Part shown: positions 26,193 to 34,134 of the stretch, one piece after another
Numbering within the stretch: position 1 is the stretch's first letter
Layout of the letters: each line of letters opens with the position of its first letter
NCBI RefSeq assembly: GCF_051521495.1
Contig: NZ_CP150355.1
Coordinates: 1,798,001-1,862,000, forward strand
Direction: 5' to 3'
Origin: Sorangium sp051521495
Lineage (GTDB): Bacteria > Myxococcota_A > Polyangia > Polyangiales > Polyangiaceae
DNA length: 64,000 nt
Notes under the pieces: model-generated
Told to the model about the DNA's origin: nothing
Seen by the model: only the letters and a program-made list of their open reading frames with translations
Databases searched by the model: none
Translations under genes and position numbers: made by a program

Positions 26193-27185
26193 ATGCCCGC
26201 CATGCACTCGCTCCCACCGGCTCATCGCCCTCTCGAGGACGCGCTCGCGCTCGGCCCTGCGTTGCTCGCGCGCGCACGCTCTGCAGAGGCGGCTCCGTGG
26301 CTCGCCGCCAGCCTCGTCGAGGGGCCCGCCGTGGTGCTGGGCGCCGCGCAGCGCGCAGCGCGCGTGGTCGACCTGGCGGCCTGCGCCGCGCGCGGCGCGA
26401 AGGTCCTGCGGCGCGCTACGACCGGCACCGCCGCTTTCCTCGGCGGGCGCGGCGTCGTGTGGACCCTCGCGTTACCCCACGTCGCCTCGCTCGCGCCCGA
26501 CGCCACGGCCCGGACGCTCCTCAACCGCAACGTGCGGGGCTTTCTCAAGGGCTTCTCCCGCGCCGGCGCGCCCGCCCATTACTTCGGGCGCGAATGGATT
26601 TCGCTGCAGCGCCGCCCCGCCGCGCTGCTCGGCCTCGACGCCGCGCCGGACGGCGCGGTCCTCATCGAGGTCTTCGCGGGCCACGACGCGGCGCTCGCGC
26701 TCCCCCCGGAGCTCGCGGCGCCGGACGAGCGCGCCGTCGACCGCTGGCTGGGCAAGGTCCCGGCCGCGCTCTCCGACGTCGTCCCGGCGCGCTCCTCGCT
26801 CGAGGCGCTCGCGCGCGCCGTCGTCGAGGGGATCGCCACGTGGGCCGCGCTCCCGCTGATCGACGGCGGCGAGGCGCCGGAGCTCGCGGCCGAGCGCTTC
26901 CAGCCGATCACGGCGCCCGACGACCCGGTGCCGCCGGGCGCCTCCGCCGCGGCGCTGGCGCGTGTGCCCATCGGATGGATCGAGGCCGCGGCGCTCTCCG
27001 ACGTTCCGCCGGCGCGCGTCTGGCTCGGCGGCGACGTCCTCACGGCGCGCTGGCTCCTCGACGCGCTCGGCAGCGGTGAGGTGCCCCTCGACGCCGAGGC
27101 CTCGCCGCTGGAGGGGGCGACCCTCGCCGACCTGAGCGCGCTCGCGCGGCGCGCGCTCGCGCCGGGCCGCGCGCCCGAGGGCTGA
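26193..27185 (+). CDS. Divergent lipoate-protein ligase A / biotin ligase fold protein
   Basis: A 330-residue protein. AAGGAG at 26178-26183 precedes the ATG by nine bases. Residues ~45-100 (AVVLGAAQRAARVVDLAACAAR then KVLRRATTGTAAFLGGRGVVWTLALP) follow the LplA/BirA core: strand, helix, Arg-Arg before the lipoyl-AMP loop, then strand. The normal Gly-Gly-Gly loop is replaced by Thr-Thr-Gly-Thr, and I do not find the catalytic Lys of true ligases with certainty. NRNVRGFLKGFSRAGAPAHYFGREWISLQRRP continues the fold. It may be an inactive or repurposed ligase. The last third is Ala/Pro-rich. Upstream in-frame sequence holds degenerate repeats and is not counted as coding. Confidence 0.6.
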   Translation: MPAMHSLPPAHRPLEDALALGPALLARARSAEAAPWLAASLVEGPAVVLGAAQRAARVVDLAACAARGAKVLRRATTGTAAFLGGRGVVWTLALPHVASLAPDATARTLLNRNVRGFLKGFSRAGAPAHYFGREWISLQRRPAALLGLDAAPDGAVLIEVFAGHDAALALPPELAAPDERAVDRWLGKVPAALSDVVPARSSLEALARAVVEGIATWAALPLIDGGEAPELAAERFQPITAPDDPVPPGASAAALARVPIGWIEAAALSDVPPARVWLGGDVLTARWLLDALGSGEVPLDAEASPLEGATLADLSALARRALAPGRAPEG

Positions 27186-27231
27186 GCTCGCTCCAACGAG
27201 GGAATGCGCCGGTGCCCCACGCCGCGTCCCC

Positions 27232-27513
27232 GTGATCCTGGTCGAGAAACTCGCGCGCTTCCTCGACATCGCGCAGCGCGGCCTCCACCACCTGCGCCTC
27301 GAAGCCCGCCCGCGCGCTGGCGCCCGGCTCGCGGAGGCGCTCGGCGCTCGGCTCGCGGAGGCGCTCGGCGCTCGGCCCGCGGCGGCCGCGCGTGATGCCT
27401 ACCACACGGTCTGGGACGCCGAGGATCTCGTCATCCTCGACGGGCACCCCTCGGGCGCCGCGCCGGACCGGACGCTCGTCTTCGCAGGTCGGTCCAGGCA
27501 TGTTCGGCGCCGT
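27232..27513 (+). pseudogene. Truncated unknown gene at the left edge of the acquired island
   Basis: GTG at 27232 opens a frame with strong GC third-position bias for about 90 codons (VEKLARFLDIAQRGLHHLRLE..., AYHTVWDAEDLVILDG..., PDRTLVFAGR). The bias stops near 27510 and the frame then runs antisense into the KDPG aldolase. The gene therefore seems to have lost its 3' part where the sugar-acid island begins. It contains an in-frame 24-bp tandem duplication (27325-27372, RLAEALGA twice). I do not recognise the family. The alternative is a real short gene whose stop is missed. Confidence 0.4.
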
Positions 27514-27522
27514 CGTCGTTCT

Positions 27523-28206
27523 CTACGCCCGCGCGCTGTCCTTGAGCTCTGCACGCGCGGCGCTGACCACGGACATGAACTCACGCGCGCGCTCCGTGAG
27601 GACCTCGTCCTTGCCCGCCGCGAGCGCCGCGGCGTCCACGAGCTCGCCGCCGACCCCGAGCGCCACGGCGCCGGCCTCGATGAAATCCCTGGCCGTCGTC
27701 AGGTTGACCCCGCCGGTCGGCATCATCTTCACCTCCGGGAGCGGCGCGCGCAGGGCGCGCAGGTACTTCGCGCCCCCCATCGCGGAGCACGGGAACAGCT
27801 TCACCGTGTCGGCGCCGGCGTTCCACGCGGTGATCACCTCGGTCGGCGTGAGCGCCCCCGGGAAGACCGCCTTCCCGAGATCGTGCGCCGCGCGGATGAC
27901 CTCCAGGTCGAGCCCCGGGCTCACGATGAACTCGGCGCCGGCCTCGATGCACCTGCGGGCCGCGTCCGCGGTGAGCACGGTGCCCGCGCCGACGAGCACG
28001 CGGTCCCCCATCCGCGAGGCGATCTCGCGCATGACGGACAGGGCGTCGGGGACGGTCATCGTGATCTCGATGACCTCGATGCCGCCCGCGCACAGCGCGC
28101 GAGCGGCCCGCACGGCGAGCTCTCCGCTCGGCGCGCGCACGACGGGGACGATGCCGATCTCCTCGATGCGGCGGACGACTTGCTCGCGGTCCATCGCCTG
28201 ATTCAT
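27523..28206 (-). CDS. eda: 2-dehydro-3-deoxy-phosphogluconate (KDPG) aldolase
   Basis: A 227-residue class I aldolase that splits KDPG into pyruvate and glyceraldehyde-3-phosphate. Motifs: GIVPVVRAPSGE at the N-terminus, catalytic Glu in IEVIEITMTVPDA, GAGTVLTADAARRCIEAGAEFIVSP, and the Schiff-base Lys in TVKLFPCSAMGG. The phosphate-binding end is MMPTGGVNLTTARDF. The start ATG at 28206 overlaps the stop of the KDG kinase gene (ATGA), so the two are translated together and catalyse consecutive steps. Galactose-series relatives (DgoA) have the same fold, so KDPGal cannot be excluded. Predicted transcription is from the operator-bearing promoter near 29690. Confidence 0.9.
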   Translation of the reverse strand: MNQAMDREQVVRRIEEIGIVPVVRAPSGELAVRAARALCAGGIEVIEITMTVPDALSVMREIASRMGDRVLVGAGTVLTADAARRCIEAGAEFIVSPGLDLEVIRAAHDLGKAVFPGALTPTEVITAWNAGADTVKLFPCSAMGGAKYLRALRAPLPEVKMMPTGGVNLTTARDFIEAGAVALGVGGELVDAAALAAGKDEVLTERAREFMSVVSAARAELKDSARA

Positions 28207-29291
28207 CGCTCGATCCTCGCGCCGGCTCCGCTCATGGCCCTCCGCACCTCGGCGAGCGACGCCATCGAGGTGTCCCCCGGAGTCGACATCGCCAGCGCGC
28301 CGTGCGCGACGCCGCACTCGAGCGCCCACTGCGGGCTCTGCTCGGTCAAGAGGCCATAGATGATCCCCGAAGCGAAGGAGTCGCCGCCGCCCACGCGGTC
28401 CAGGATCTCGATGTCTCGCTGCGGGGCCTCGTAGAACTCGCCCTTGTAGTACAGGATGCCGCCCCAGCCGTTCACGCTGGCGGTCTTGGCCGTCCGGAGG
28501 CTCGTGGCGACGACCGAGATGTTGGGGTACGCCGCGACGACCTCGGAGATCATCCGGCGGAAGCCGTTCGTGTCGAGCTGGCTGTAGCTGCTGTCCACGC
28601 CGGACACCTCGAAGCCGAGGCCCGCGACGAAGTCCTCCTCGTTGCCGAACACGCAGTCGACGTACGGCATGAGGGCGCGGTTGACCTCGCGCGCCCGCCG
28701 CTGGCCGCCGAAGTTCTTCCACAGCGAGGGCCGGTAGTTGAGGTCGTAGGAGATCCGCACGTCATGCGCGCGCGCGACCTCCATGGCCTCGTGCGCGACG
28801 CCGGCCGTGGTCTCCGATAGCGCGCAGAAGATGCCGCCGGTGTGGAACCAGCGCGCGCCGCGCTCGCCGAAGATGGTCTGCCACGGCAGATCGCCGGGCC
28901 TGAGCTTGGACGTCGCGCTGTGGCCGCGGTCCGAGCAGCCGGCGGCGGGGCGGGGCCCGAAGCCGCGCTCGGTGAAGTTGAGGCCGTTGCGCACGTCCCG
29001 GCCCACGCCGTCGTAGTCGACCCAGCGCAGGAAGGATGTGTCGACCCCGCCCTGGAGCATCAGGTCCTCGATGAGCCGCCCGACGGTGTTGTCCGCGAGC
29101 GCCGTGACGATGGCGGTGCGGAGCCCGAAGCAGCGCCGGAGCCCCCGCGCCACGTTGTACTCTCCCCCGCCCTCCCCGACGTCGAACGTACGCGTCGTGT
29201 GGACGCGGCGCTCACCCGGGTCGAGGCGCAGCATCACCTCGCCGAGGCTCACCTGGTCCCACTGGCAACCTTTTGCACTGCGAATCTGCAT
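28203..29291 (-). CDS. kdgK: 2-keto-3-deoxygluconate (KDG) kinase, PfkB family
   Basis: A 362-residue sugar kinase. The N-terminal PfkB signature region GEGGGEYNVARGLRRCFG and the C-terminal signature DRVGGGDSFASGIIYGLL with the catalytic Asp are present; the usual Gly-Ala-Gly-Asp anion hole reads Gly-Gly-Gly-Asp. The context with KDPG aldolase (4-bp overlap) and a KduD remnant upstream supports KDG as substrate. It phosphorylates KDG to KDPG, the aldolase substrate. At 362 residues it is longer than the ~310 of E. coli KdgK, with inserts around 105-130. The gene starts 11 nt after the end of the broken dehydrogenase, consistent with an ancestral three-gene operon. Confidence 0.88.
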   Translation of the reverse strand: MQIRSAKGCQWDQVSLGEVMLRLDPGERRVHTTRTFDVGEGGGEYNVARGLRRCFGLRTAIVTALADNTVGRLIEDLMLQGGVDTSFLRWVDYDGVGRDVRNGLNFTERGFGPRPAAGCSDRGHSATSKLRPGDLPWQTIFGERGARWFHTGGIFCALSETTAGVAHEAMEVARAHDVRISYDLNYRPSLWKNFGGQRRAREVNRALMPYVDCVFGNEEDFVAGLGFEVSGVDSSYSQLDTNGFRRMISEVVAAYPNISVVATSLRTAKTASVNGWGGILYYKGEFYEAPQRDIEILDRVGGGDSFASGIIYGLLTEQSPQWALECGVAHGALAMSTPGDTSMASLAEVRRAMSGAGARIER

Positions 29292-29301
29292 CTTCTTCTC
29301 C

Positions 29302-29560
29302 TCAACGGCTCATCCAGCCGCCGTCGACGACCAGCACGCGGCCGTGGATGTACTTGCTTGCCTCTGCGCACAGGAAGAGCGCTGCTCCCGCGACGTCGCT
29401 GGCCTCCCCCGTAGGCCGGCGCCAGGATCCCGCCCTGGAACGAGAGCGGCGAGGCGATGTTGACGATCTTGCCCGACCCTCGCTCGATCATGTGCTTGCC
29501 GGCGAGCCGCGACATCCAGAACGCGGCCGTCAGGTTCACCGTTGCTCGCGCCCACGACAA
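29302..29560 (-). pseudogene. kduD: KduD-like short-chain dehydrogenase remnant with internal deletion
   Basis: Two parts of a KduD-type SDR remain on the minus strand in different frames. The first (about 29541-29420) reads VNLTAAFWMSRLAGKHMIERGSG...IVNIASPLSFQGG, a conserved stretch before the SDR active site. The second (about 29404-29302) reads ASDVAGAALFLCAEASKYIHGRVLVVDGGWMSR and ends with a stop, the normal SDR C-terminus. The catalytic Tyr-x-x-x-Lys segment and roughly 100 residues between them are missing, as is the N-terminal cofactor-binding domain. The gene cannot be functional. Its place as first gene before kdgK and eda fits an old KDG/uronate operon. Confidence 0.8.
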
Positions 29561-29665
29561 CCGGGCGAACGGAGTCGACGCAGAAATCGATCCCCATCCC
29601 AGGGACGAAGGGCCGGCGCATGACGGCCTGTCCAGGGGGAGAGCGAAAGGAAACCGCAGGGCGCG

Positions 29666-29693
29666 TTGTGAACGTTCACATGACAGGTGTCAA
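29666..29693 (-). promoter_or_regulatory. Promoter with LacI-type operator for the kduD-kdgK-eda unit
   Basis: On the minus strand TTGACA (29693-29688) is followed after exactly six bases by ATGTGAACGTTCACAA, whose core TGTGAACGTTCACA is a perfect 14-bp palindrome with a central CG. That central CG is typical of LacI-family operators. The operator would sit between -35 and -10, fitting repression. No strong -10 is visible. Confidence 0.6.
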
Positions 29694-29699
29694 CCAAAA

Positions 29700-29960
29700 T
29701 GGACCGGCGCGAGGCCATCCTCGATCCCGATCGGTGCGCAGCGGCGGCCGGTCGCGGCGCCGCGGCGCCCATGACCCAGGTCGACACGGCGCCAGAGCTC
29801 CCGAAACAGGCCCGCTTCGGTCCACTCGATGAATCGTCGATACGCCGAGAGGCGGCTGCAGGGGCCGGACGCATCGAGCGCTCCTCCTTGGTAACCCGTC
29901 CGGAGAGCGATGTAAGGCTCCCCAGATCCCAGATGCTTCCTACCGGGATAGGCCCTTGGA
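29700..29960 (-). mobile_element. IS5-family transposase N-terminal fragment
   Basis: The minus-strand frame contains IALRTGYQGGALDASGPC then SAYRRFIEWTEAGLFRELWRR, the pattern of the IS5-type N-terminal (DUF4096) region in which a 'TGCQW...' helix precedes a 'YRRF..W...G.F..L' helix. The rest of the transposase, including the DDE motif, is missing and no terminal inverted repeats are paired. It is a dead fragment lying between the two divergent operator sites. Confidence 0.45.
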
Positions 29961-29983
29961 GCGCCTCTCAAAACCTCCCGTCG

Positions 29984-30086
29984 CCAGGCAGCCGAGGGCG
30001 GGCGCATCGCGTCGTTGCTCCTCGTCGCCCTACTTCAGCAGGGCTCCTCGTCGCGCCTAGCGCTGCACCCACCCTCGGCTGCCTGG
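29984..30086. repeat. 15-bp perfect inverted repeat, 103-bp element
   Basis: CCAGGCAGCCGAGGG at 29984-29998 is exactly complementary in reverse to 30072-30086. The arms are 73 bp apart. It may be a small non-autonomous transposon relic or a structured leader; nothing else decides. Confidence 0.6.
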
Positions 30087-30252
30087 CTCGGTCCGGTTTT
30101 GTTCGGCGCTCTTGGCCAGGGGCGAGCGGATTGGAAATTGGAATCCACATCGAACATGACCGCGCCCCGGCGCCCGCCTCTCTTGCCGCGCCGCTCCGGA
30201 CGAGACTTGCCCGCCGCCCGAGTCCGCGCTTGGCCGCAGGGGCGGATTGGTG

Positions 30253-30280
30253 TTGACATCCCAAATGTGAACGCTCACAT
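30253..30280 (+). promoter_or_regulatory. Promoter with LacI-type operator for the lactonase unit
   Basis: TTGACA (30253-30258), six bases, then ATGTGAACGCTCACAT (30265-30280), a 16-bp palindrome except at its centre. Spacing and operator match the opposite-strand site at 29666-29693. It lies 97 nt before the lactonase-like gene. Confidence 0.6.
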
Positions 30281-30376
30281 TGTCGCAATTCGGCTTTGCC
30301 CTGGGGGGGTCGTCATGCGCAGCGACACCTTCGCTATCGGGATCGAGTTCGGCACCGACTCCAAAAAAACTCCACC

Positions 30377-31408
30377 ATGAAAATACTCACGAGTATTCCG
30401 ACGACTTTCGCCAAGCTGTGCCTGATGATGACGCTCTCGCCGCTCGCGGCGTGTGCGTCGTCCTCCGCGACCACCGCGACGCCACCCGAGATGGCGGGCG
30501 GCACGAGCAAAGCGGCGGCCCCGCTGGCCGTGCCGGCGGAGCGGCATGGTCCGATCCTCGACACGCACATCCATCTCTACGAGGTCACGCGTCCGGGCGG
30601 CGTCGTTTGGCCGGAAGCCAAGCAGAAGCCGATTTACCGCGACGTGTTGCCCCCGGAGTATGAAGCCATCGCGAAGCAGAATGGCATCATCGGCACCGGC
30701 ATCGTCGAAGCCAGCCCCGTCGTCGACGACAACTACAAGGTCCTCGAGAAGACGAAGGGCAACGACTTCTTCAAGTTCCTCGTCGCGCAGCTCGAGATCG
30801 GCTCGCCGAGCTTCAGCGCCGATCTGGCGCGCCTCGCCGCGGATCCGCGCGTGGTCGGCATTCGCGGCTTCCTCTGGAGCCCCAAGCTGACGCTCGACGC
30901 CAAGCAGCTCGCCTCGCTGGAGGAGCTCGCGGCCAAGGGCATGACGCTCGACATCATCAGCCGCGGCACCCTGAACCCGAAGGACAAGGTCGAGGCGCTC
31001 GCAACGGCGGTGCCCAAGCTCCGTATCATCATCGACCACCTGGCGGGCGCGAAAGGGCCCACGCCGGATCCGGCTTGGGTCGACGCGGTGCAGCGGCTGG
31101 CCAAGCACCCGAACATCTACATCAAGTTCTCGTCGTTTTTCGACATGTACAACCCGGCCGCGACCGAGGACGATCCCTGGAAGGCGCCGACCGACCTCGC
31201 GGCGTACAAGGCGCATTTCGACGTGCTGATGAAGGCCTTCGGCGAAGACAGGCTGATCTGGGGCAGCAACTGGCCCGTGGTCGACATGGGTGGCAGCCTC
31301 GCTTCCGAGATCGAGATCGCCGAGCTCTACCTCAAGGAGTTCGGTCAGGAAGCACGTGACAAGGTCATGTACAAGAATGCGCAAAAATTCTATGCGCGTC
31401 ACCCCTGA
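30377..31408 (+). CDS. Amidohydrolase-family lactonase-like lipoprotein
   Basis: A 343-residue metal-dependent hydrolase of the Amidohydro_2 group, which contains sugar-lactone and 2-pyrone-4,6-dicarboxylate hydrolases. The N-terminus (MKILTSIPTTF...LMMTLSPLAACASSS) has a lipobox ending Ala-Ala-Cys, so it is predicted to be an exported lipoprotein, unusual for this family. The metal/active-site motifs are ILDTHIHLYEV, LRIIIDHLAGAK and the C-terminal LIWGSNWPVVDMGG. In this operon a sugar-acid lactone is the most likely substrate, releasing the aldonate for uptake. Codon use is visibly less GC-biased than the host genes. First gene after the plus-strand operator. Confidence 0.8.
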   Translation: MKILTSIPTTFAKLCLMMTLSPLAACASSSATTATPPEMAGGTSKAAAPLAVPAERHGPILDTHIHLYEVTRPGGVVWPEAKQKPIYRDVLPPEYEAIAKQNGIIGTGIVEASPVVDDNYKVLEKTKGNDFFKFLVAQLEIGSPSFSADLARLAADPRVVGIRGFLWSPKLTLDAKQLASLEELAAKGMTLDIISRGTLNPKDKVEALATAVPKLRIIIDHLAGAKGPTPDPAWVDAVQRLAKHPNIYIKFSSFFDMYNPAATEDDPWKAPTDLAAYKAHFDVLMKAFGEDRLIWGSNWPVVDMGGSLASEIEIAELYLKEFGQEARDKVMYKNAQKFYARHP

Positions 31409-31603
31409 ACAGCGGCGTTCCGTGCGCCACGGCGAAGGCGGCGCCCGCCGCCCCGCTCACGGATCGTAAAGCAACGCCACGTCGCTTCGGCTTCGGCCAA
31501 TCGACATGGCGCCGTGTCCTTTGGCAGGACGAAGCGGCCCCGGCTGCGGAGCGCGCCGTGAACGCCGCGAGTGAACGAAGTCGCTCAGCGAGGCAATGAC
31601 AGC

Positions 31604-32617
31604 ATGAAAGCCCTGACGATCACGGGTCCGTCGGTTGCACAGGTGAGCCAGATCAGCGAGCCCAAACCGGCGCATGATGAGGTGTTGATCCGCGTGCAAC
31701 GGGTCGGTCTGTGCGGCTCCGACTTGAACACGTTCTTGGGCAAGAACCCGATGGTGACGTACCCTCGGGTGCTGGGGCACGAGGTGGCCGGCACGATCGT
31801 GGAGCTCGGCTCCGGCGTCGAGGCGGACTGGCGCGTCGGTACCGACGTCACGTTCACGCCGTACACGGCGTGCGGCGGGTGTCCCTCGTGCCGCGCGGGA
31901 CGGCGCAACGCCTGCCGCGACAACAAGACCATGGGCGTACAGCGCGACGGCGCGCTGACCGAGCTCGTGGCCGTGCCGTACCAGAAGCTCTTCACGTCAC
32001 GGAAGTTGAGCCTCACGGAGCTCGCGCTCGTCGAACCGTTCTCGGTGGGCTTTCACGCGGCGGCGCGAGGGCGCGTCGAGGCCGAGGAGACCGTGCTGGT
32101 GATGGGCTGCGGCGGCGTGGGGCTCGGAGCCATCGCCGGCGCGGTGAGCCGCGGCGCGCGCGTGATCGCGCTCGACACGCAGGACGAAAAGCTCGCGCTC
32201 GCCAAGGCGCTCGGCGCCCGGGAGGCGGTGCTCGCGAACGCCGATGCACGCCAGCGCGTGATGGACCTGACGAACGGCGACGGGCCGGATGTCGTGATCG
32301 AAGCCGTGGGCGCGACCGCGACGTACCGCAACGCGGTGGAGTGGGTGAAGTTTTGCGGCCGAGTCGTGTACATCGGGTACGGCAAAGAGCCGGTGAGCTA
32401 CGAGACCAAGCTGTTCGTGATGAAGGAGCTCGACATCCTCGGCTCGCGCAACTGCCTGAGCGAGTTCTCGGAGGTGATCGCCTTCTTCGAGCGACGCACG
32501 TTCGACCCGAACCTCCTGATTTCGAAATCGATCCCCATCGAAGGCGTGCCCGAGGCGCTCGCCGACTGGGCTGCCCACCCCGGTCGAACGTCCAAGATCA
32601 TGGTGGGCATGTCGTGA
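31604..32617 (+). CDS. Zinc-dependent medium-chain dehydrogenase, L-galactonate/polyol dehydrogenase-like
   Basis: A 337-residue NAD(P)-dependent alcohol dehydrogenase. The catalytic zinc ligands are in GLCGSDLNTFLG and YPRVLGHEVAG; four Cys for the structural zinc are in CGGCPSCRAGRRNAC; the cofactor loop is VLVMGCGGVGLGAIA. This set-up fits sorbitol/threonine-type enzymes, and LgoD, which oxidises L-galactonate to D-tagaturonate, is one of them. The next gene reduces tagaturonate-like compounds, so such an oxidation would feed it. The ATG at 31604 begins the fold; GAGG lies ten bases upstream. Assignment to L-galactonate is inference from neighbours. Confidence 0.78.
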   Translation: MKALTITGPSVAQVSQISEPKPAHDEVLIRVQRVGLCGSDLNTFLGKNPMVTYPRVLGHEVAGTIVELGSGVEADWRVGTDVTFTPYTACGGCPSCRAGRRNACRDNKTMGVQRDGALTELVAVPYQKLFTSRKLSLTELALVEPFSVGFHAAARGRVEAEETVLVMGCGGVGLGAIAGAVSRGARVIALDTQDEKLALAKALGAREAVLANADARQRVMDLTNGDGPDVVIEAVGATATYRNAVEWVKFCGRVVYIGYGKEPVSYETKLFVMKELDILGSRNCLSEFSEVIAFFERRTFDPNLLISKSIPIEGVPEALADWAAHPGRTSKIMVGMS

Positions 32618-32801
32618 GCACGCGCGATTCGGCGCCTTCACGGAACGGATTTCGGATGAAGACGATCCATCAGTCTCTGCGGATGAAGAACCTGCTCTCA
32701 AAGCACGACCCCGAGTCGATCGTGTCGCCGAGCGCGACCGGGAACCTCGCGCACACGCGCCTCGCGTGGGCACGCGCCTGCTGAGCCGCCGGAGCACCGA
32801 C

Positions 32802-33932
32802 ATGGGCAATCCGATTCTTCAGTTCGGCACGAGCCGGTTCCTGCAGGCTCACGCGGACCTTTTCATCTCGGAAGCGCTTGGCGCCGGCCGCGCGCTCGGG
32901 ACGATCACCGTGGTGCAGACCACGGCGAACCCCGAAAGCCGCGCGCGCGTCGACGCGCTGCGCGCGCAGGGGCGTTACCCCGTGCGGATTCGCGGGCTGC
33001 GCCGCGAAGAGGTCGTCGATACGACGATCGAATGCACCTCGATCACGGAGGCGCTCGACGCGAACACCGACTGGCCGCTCGTGCGCGAGCGCTTCGCGAA
33101 GGATGCGCGCGTCGTGATCTCGAACACGAGCGACAGCGGATACGTCTGCTTGCCCGAGGACACGGCGACATTGCTTGCGCCCGGCGCGGGCGTGCCGCGC
33201 GGGTTCGCCGCGAAGCTCGTCGTACTGCTGCGCGCGCGCTTCGAGGCGGGCGCCGCGCCGCTCACGCTGCTGCCTTGCGAGCTCGTCTCGAACAACGGTG
33301 ACACGCTGCGTGCGCTCGTCGCCGGCGTCGCGCGCCAATGGGGCGCCGATGCCGCCTTCCTGGACTACATCGAGCACACGTGCATCTGGGTGAATTCGCT
33401 CGTCGACCGCATCGTCTCCGAGCCGATCCGCCCCATCGGCGCGATCGCCGAGCCCTACGCGCTCTGGGCGATCGAGCGGCGCGAGGGAATGGTGCTGCCG
33501 TGCCAGCATGAAGCGATGATCGTGACGGACGACCTGCTCCATTACGAACGCTTGAAGCTGCTGCTCCTGAACCTCGGGCACACCTACCTCGCCGAGCGCT
33601 GGCAGCTGGACGGGCGCCCCGCCGACGAGAACACGCTGCGCGCGATGCGCGATCCGGCCTTGCGCGCCGATCTCGAGGCGCTCTGGCGCGACGAGGTGGT
33701 GCCCGTCTTCGATGCGCTCGGCAAGGGTGCTGCCGCGCGCGCCTACCTCGACGAGGTGCGCCAGCGCTTCCAAAACCCGTTCCTCGATCACCGGCTCTCC
33801 GATATCGCGCGCAACCATGGCGAAAAGAAGCGACGCCGCTTCGGGCCCGTGGTCGAGCTCGCGCGCGAGCTCGGCCTGAACCTCGATCAGCCCCAGCTGC
33901 ACGCGGCGCTTCGCACGGCCGTGTCCTCATGA
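32802..33932 (+). CDS. uxaB: Tagaturonate/fructuronate reductase-like (mannitol dehydrogenase family)
   Basis: A 376-residue polyol/uronate dehydrogenase of the long-chain mannitol dehydrogenase family. The N-terminus ILQFGTSRFLQAHADLFISEA is the cofactor domain start of the UxaB/UxuB group, followed by VVQTTANPES and VISNTSDSGY. The catalytic Lys-Asn-His triad of the family is in ERLKLLLLNLGHTYLA. It would reduce D-tagaturonate to D-altronate (or the fructuronate counterpart), and an altronate dehydratase gene lies 1.6 kb further on. At 376 residues it is shorter than the ~480 of E. coli UxaB. The ATG at 32802 is chosen over 32766 because the family sequence begins there. Confidence 0.8.
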   Translation: MGNPILQFGTSRFLQAHADLFISEALGAGRALGTITVVQTTANPESRARVDALRAQGRYPVRIRGLRREEVVDTTIECTSITEALDANTDWPLVRERFAKDARVVISNTSDSGYVCLPEDTATLLAPGAGVPRGFAAKLVVLLRARFEAGAAPLTLLPCELVSNNGDTLRALVAGVARQWGADAAFLDYIEHTCIWVNSLVDRIVSEPIRPIGAIAEPYALWAIERREGMVLPCQHEAMIVTDDLLHYERLKLLLLNLGHTYLAERWQLDGRPADENTLRAMRDPALRADLEALWRDEVVPVFDALGKGAAARAYLDEVRQRFQNPFLDHRLSDIARNHGEKKRRRFGPVVELARELGLNLDQPQLHAALRTAVSS

Positions 33933-34134
33933 GCATGTGAGGCTGCCACAGGCGGCTTCGCGCGATCGACGGTCCGCGCGAGCCGCCGCGATCGCCGCGC
34001 CGATAACCACAAGAGCCCGATGCGATGGCCGTTGCACCGCCCGCGCAACGTACCGCAAGGCAGCGCCGCTCGACGGGCAGCGCGCGAGAGCTGCTGATTG
34101 CACGAACAGATACCGTGTCAAAGGAGACATGCAG

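Larger units (their letters stand above)
29561..30376. other. Divergent control region with mobile-element debris
   Basis: Between the minus-strand kdgK unit and the plus-strand lactonase unit. It holds two operator/promoter sites (29666-29693 and 30253-30280), an IS5-like transposase fragment, and a 15-bp inverted repeat (29984-30086). No intact gene seen. Confidence 0.6.

Noticed and set aside
27232..28359. Full 375-codon plus-strand frame
   Set aside because: Only the first ~90 codons have coding bias; the rest is antisense to the KDPG aldolase.
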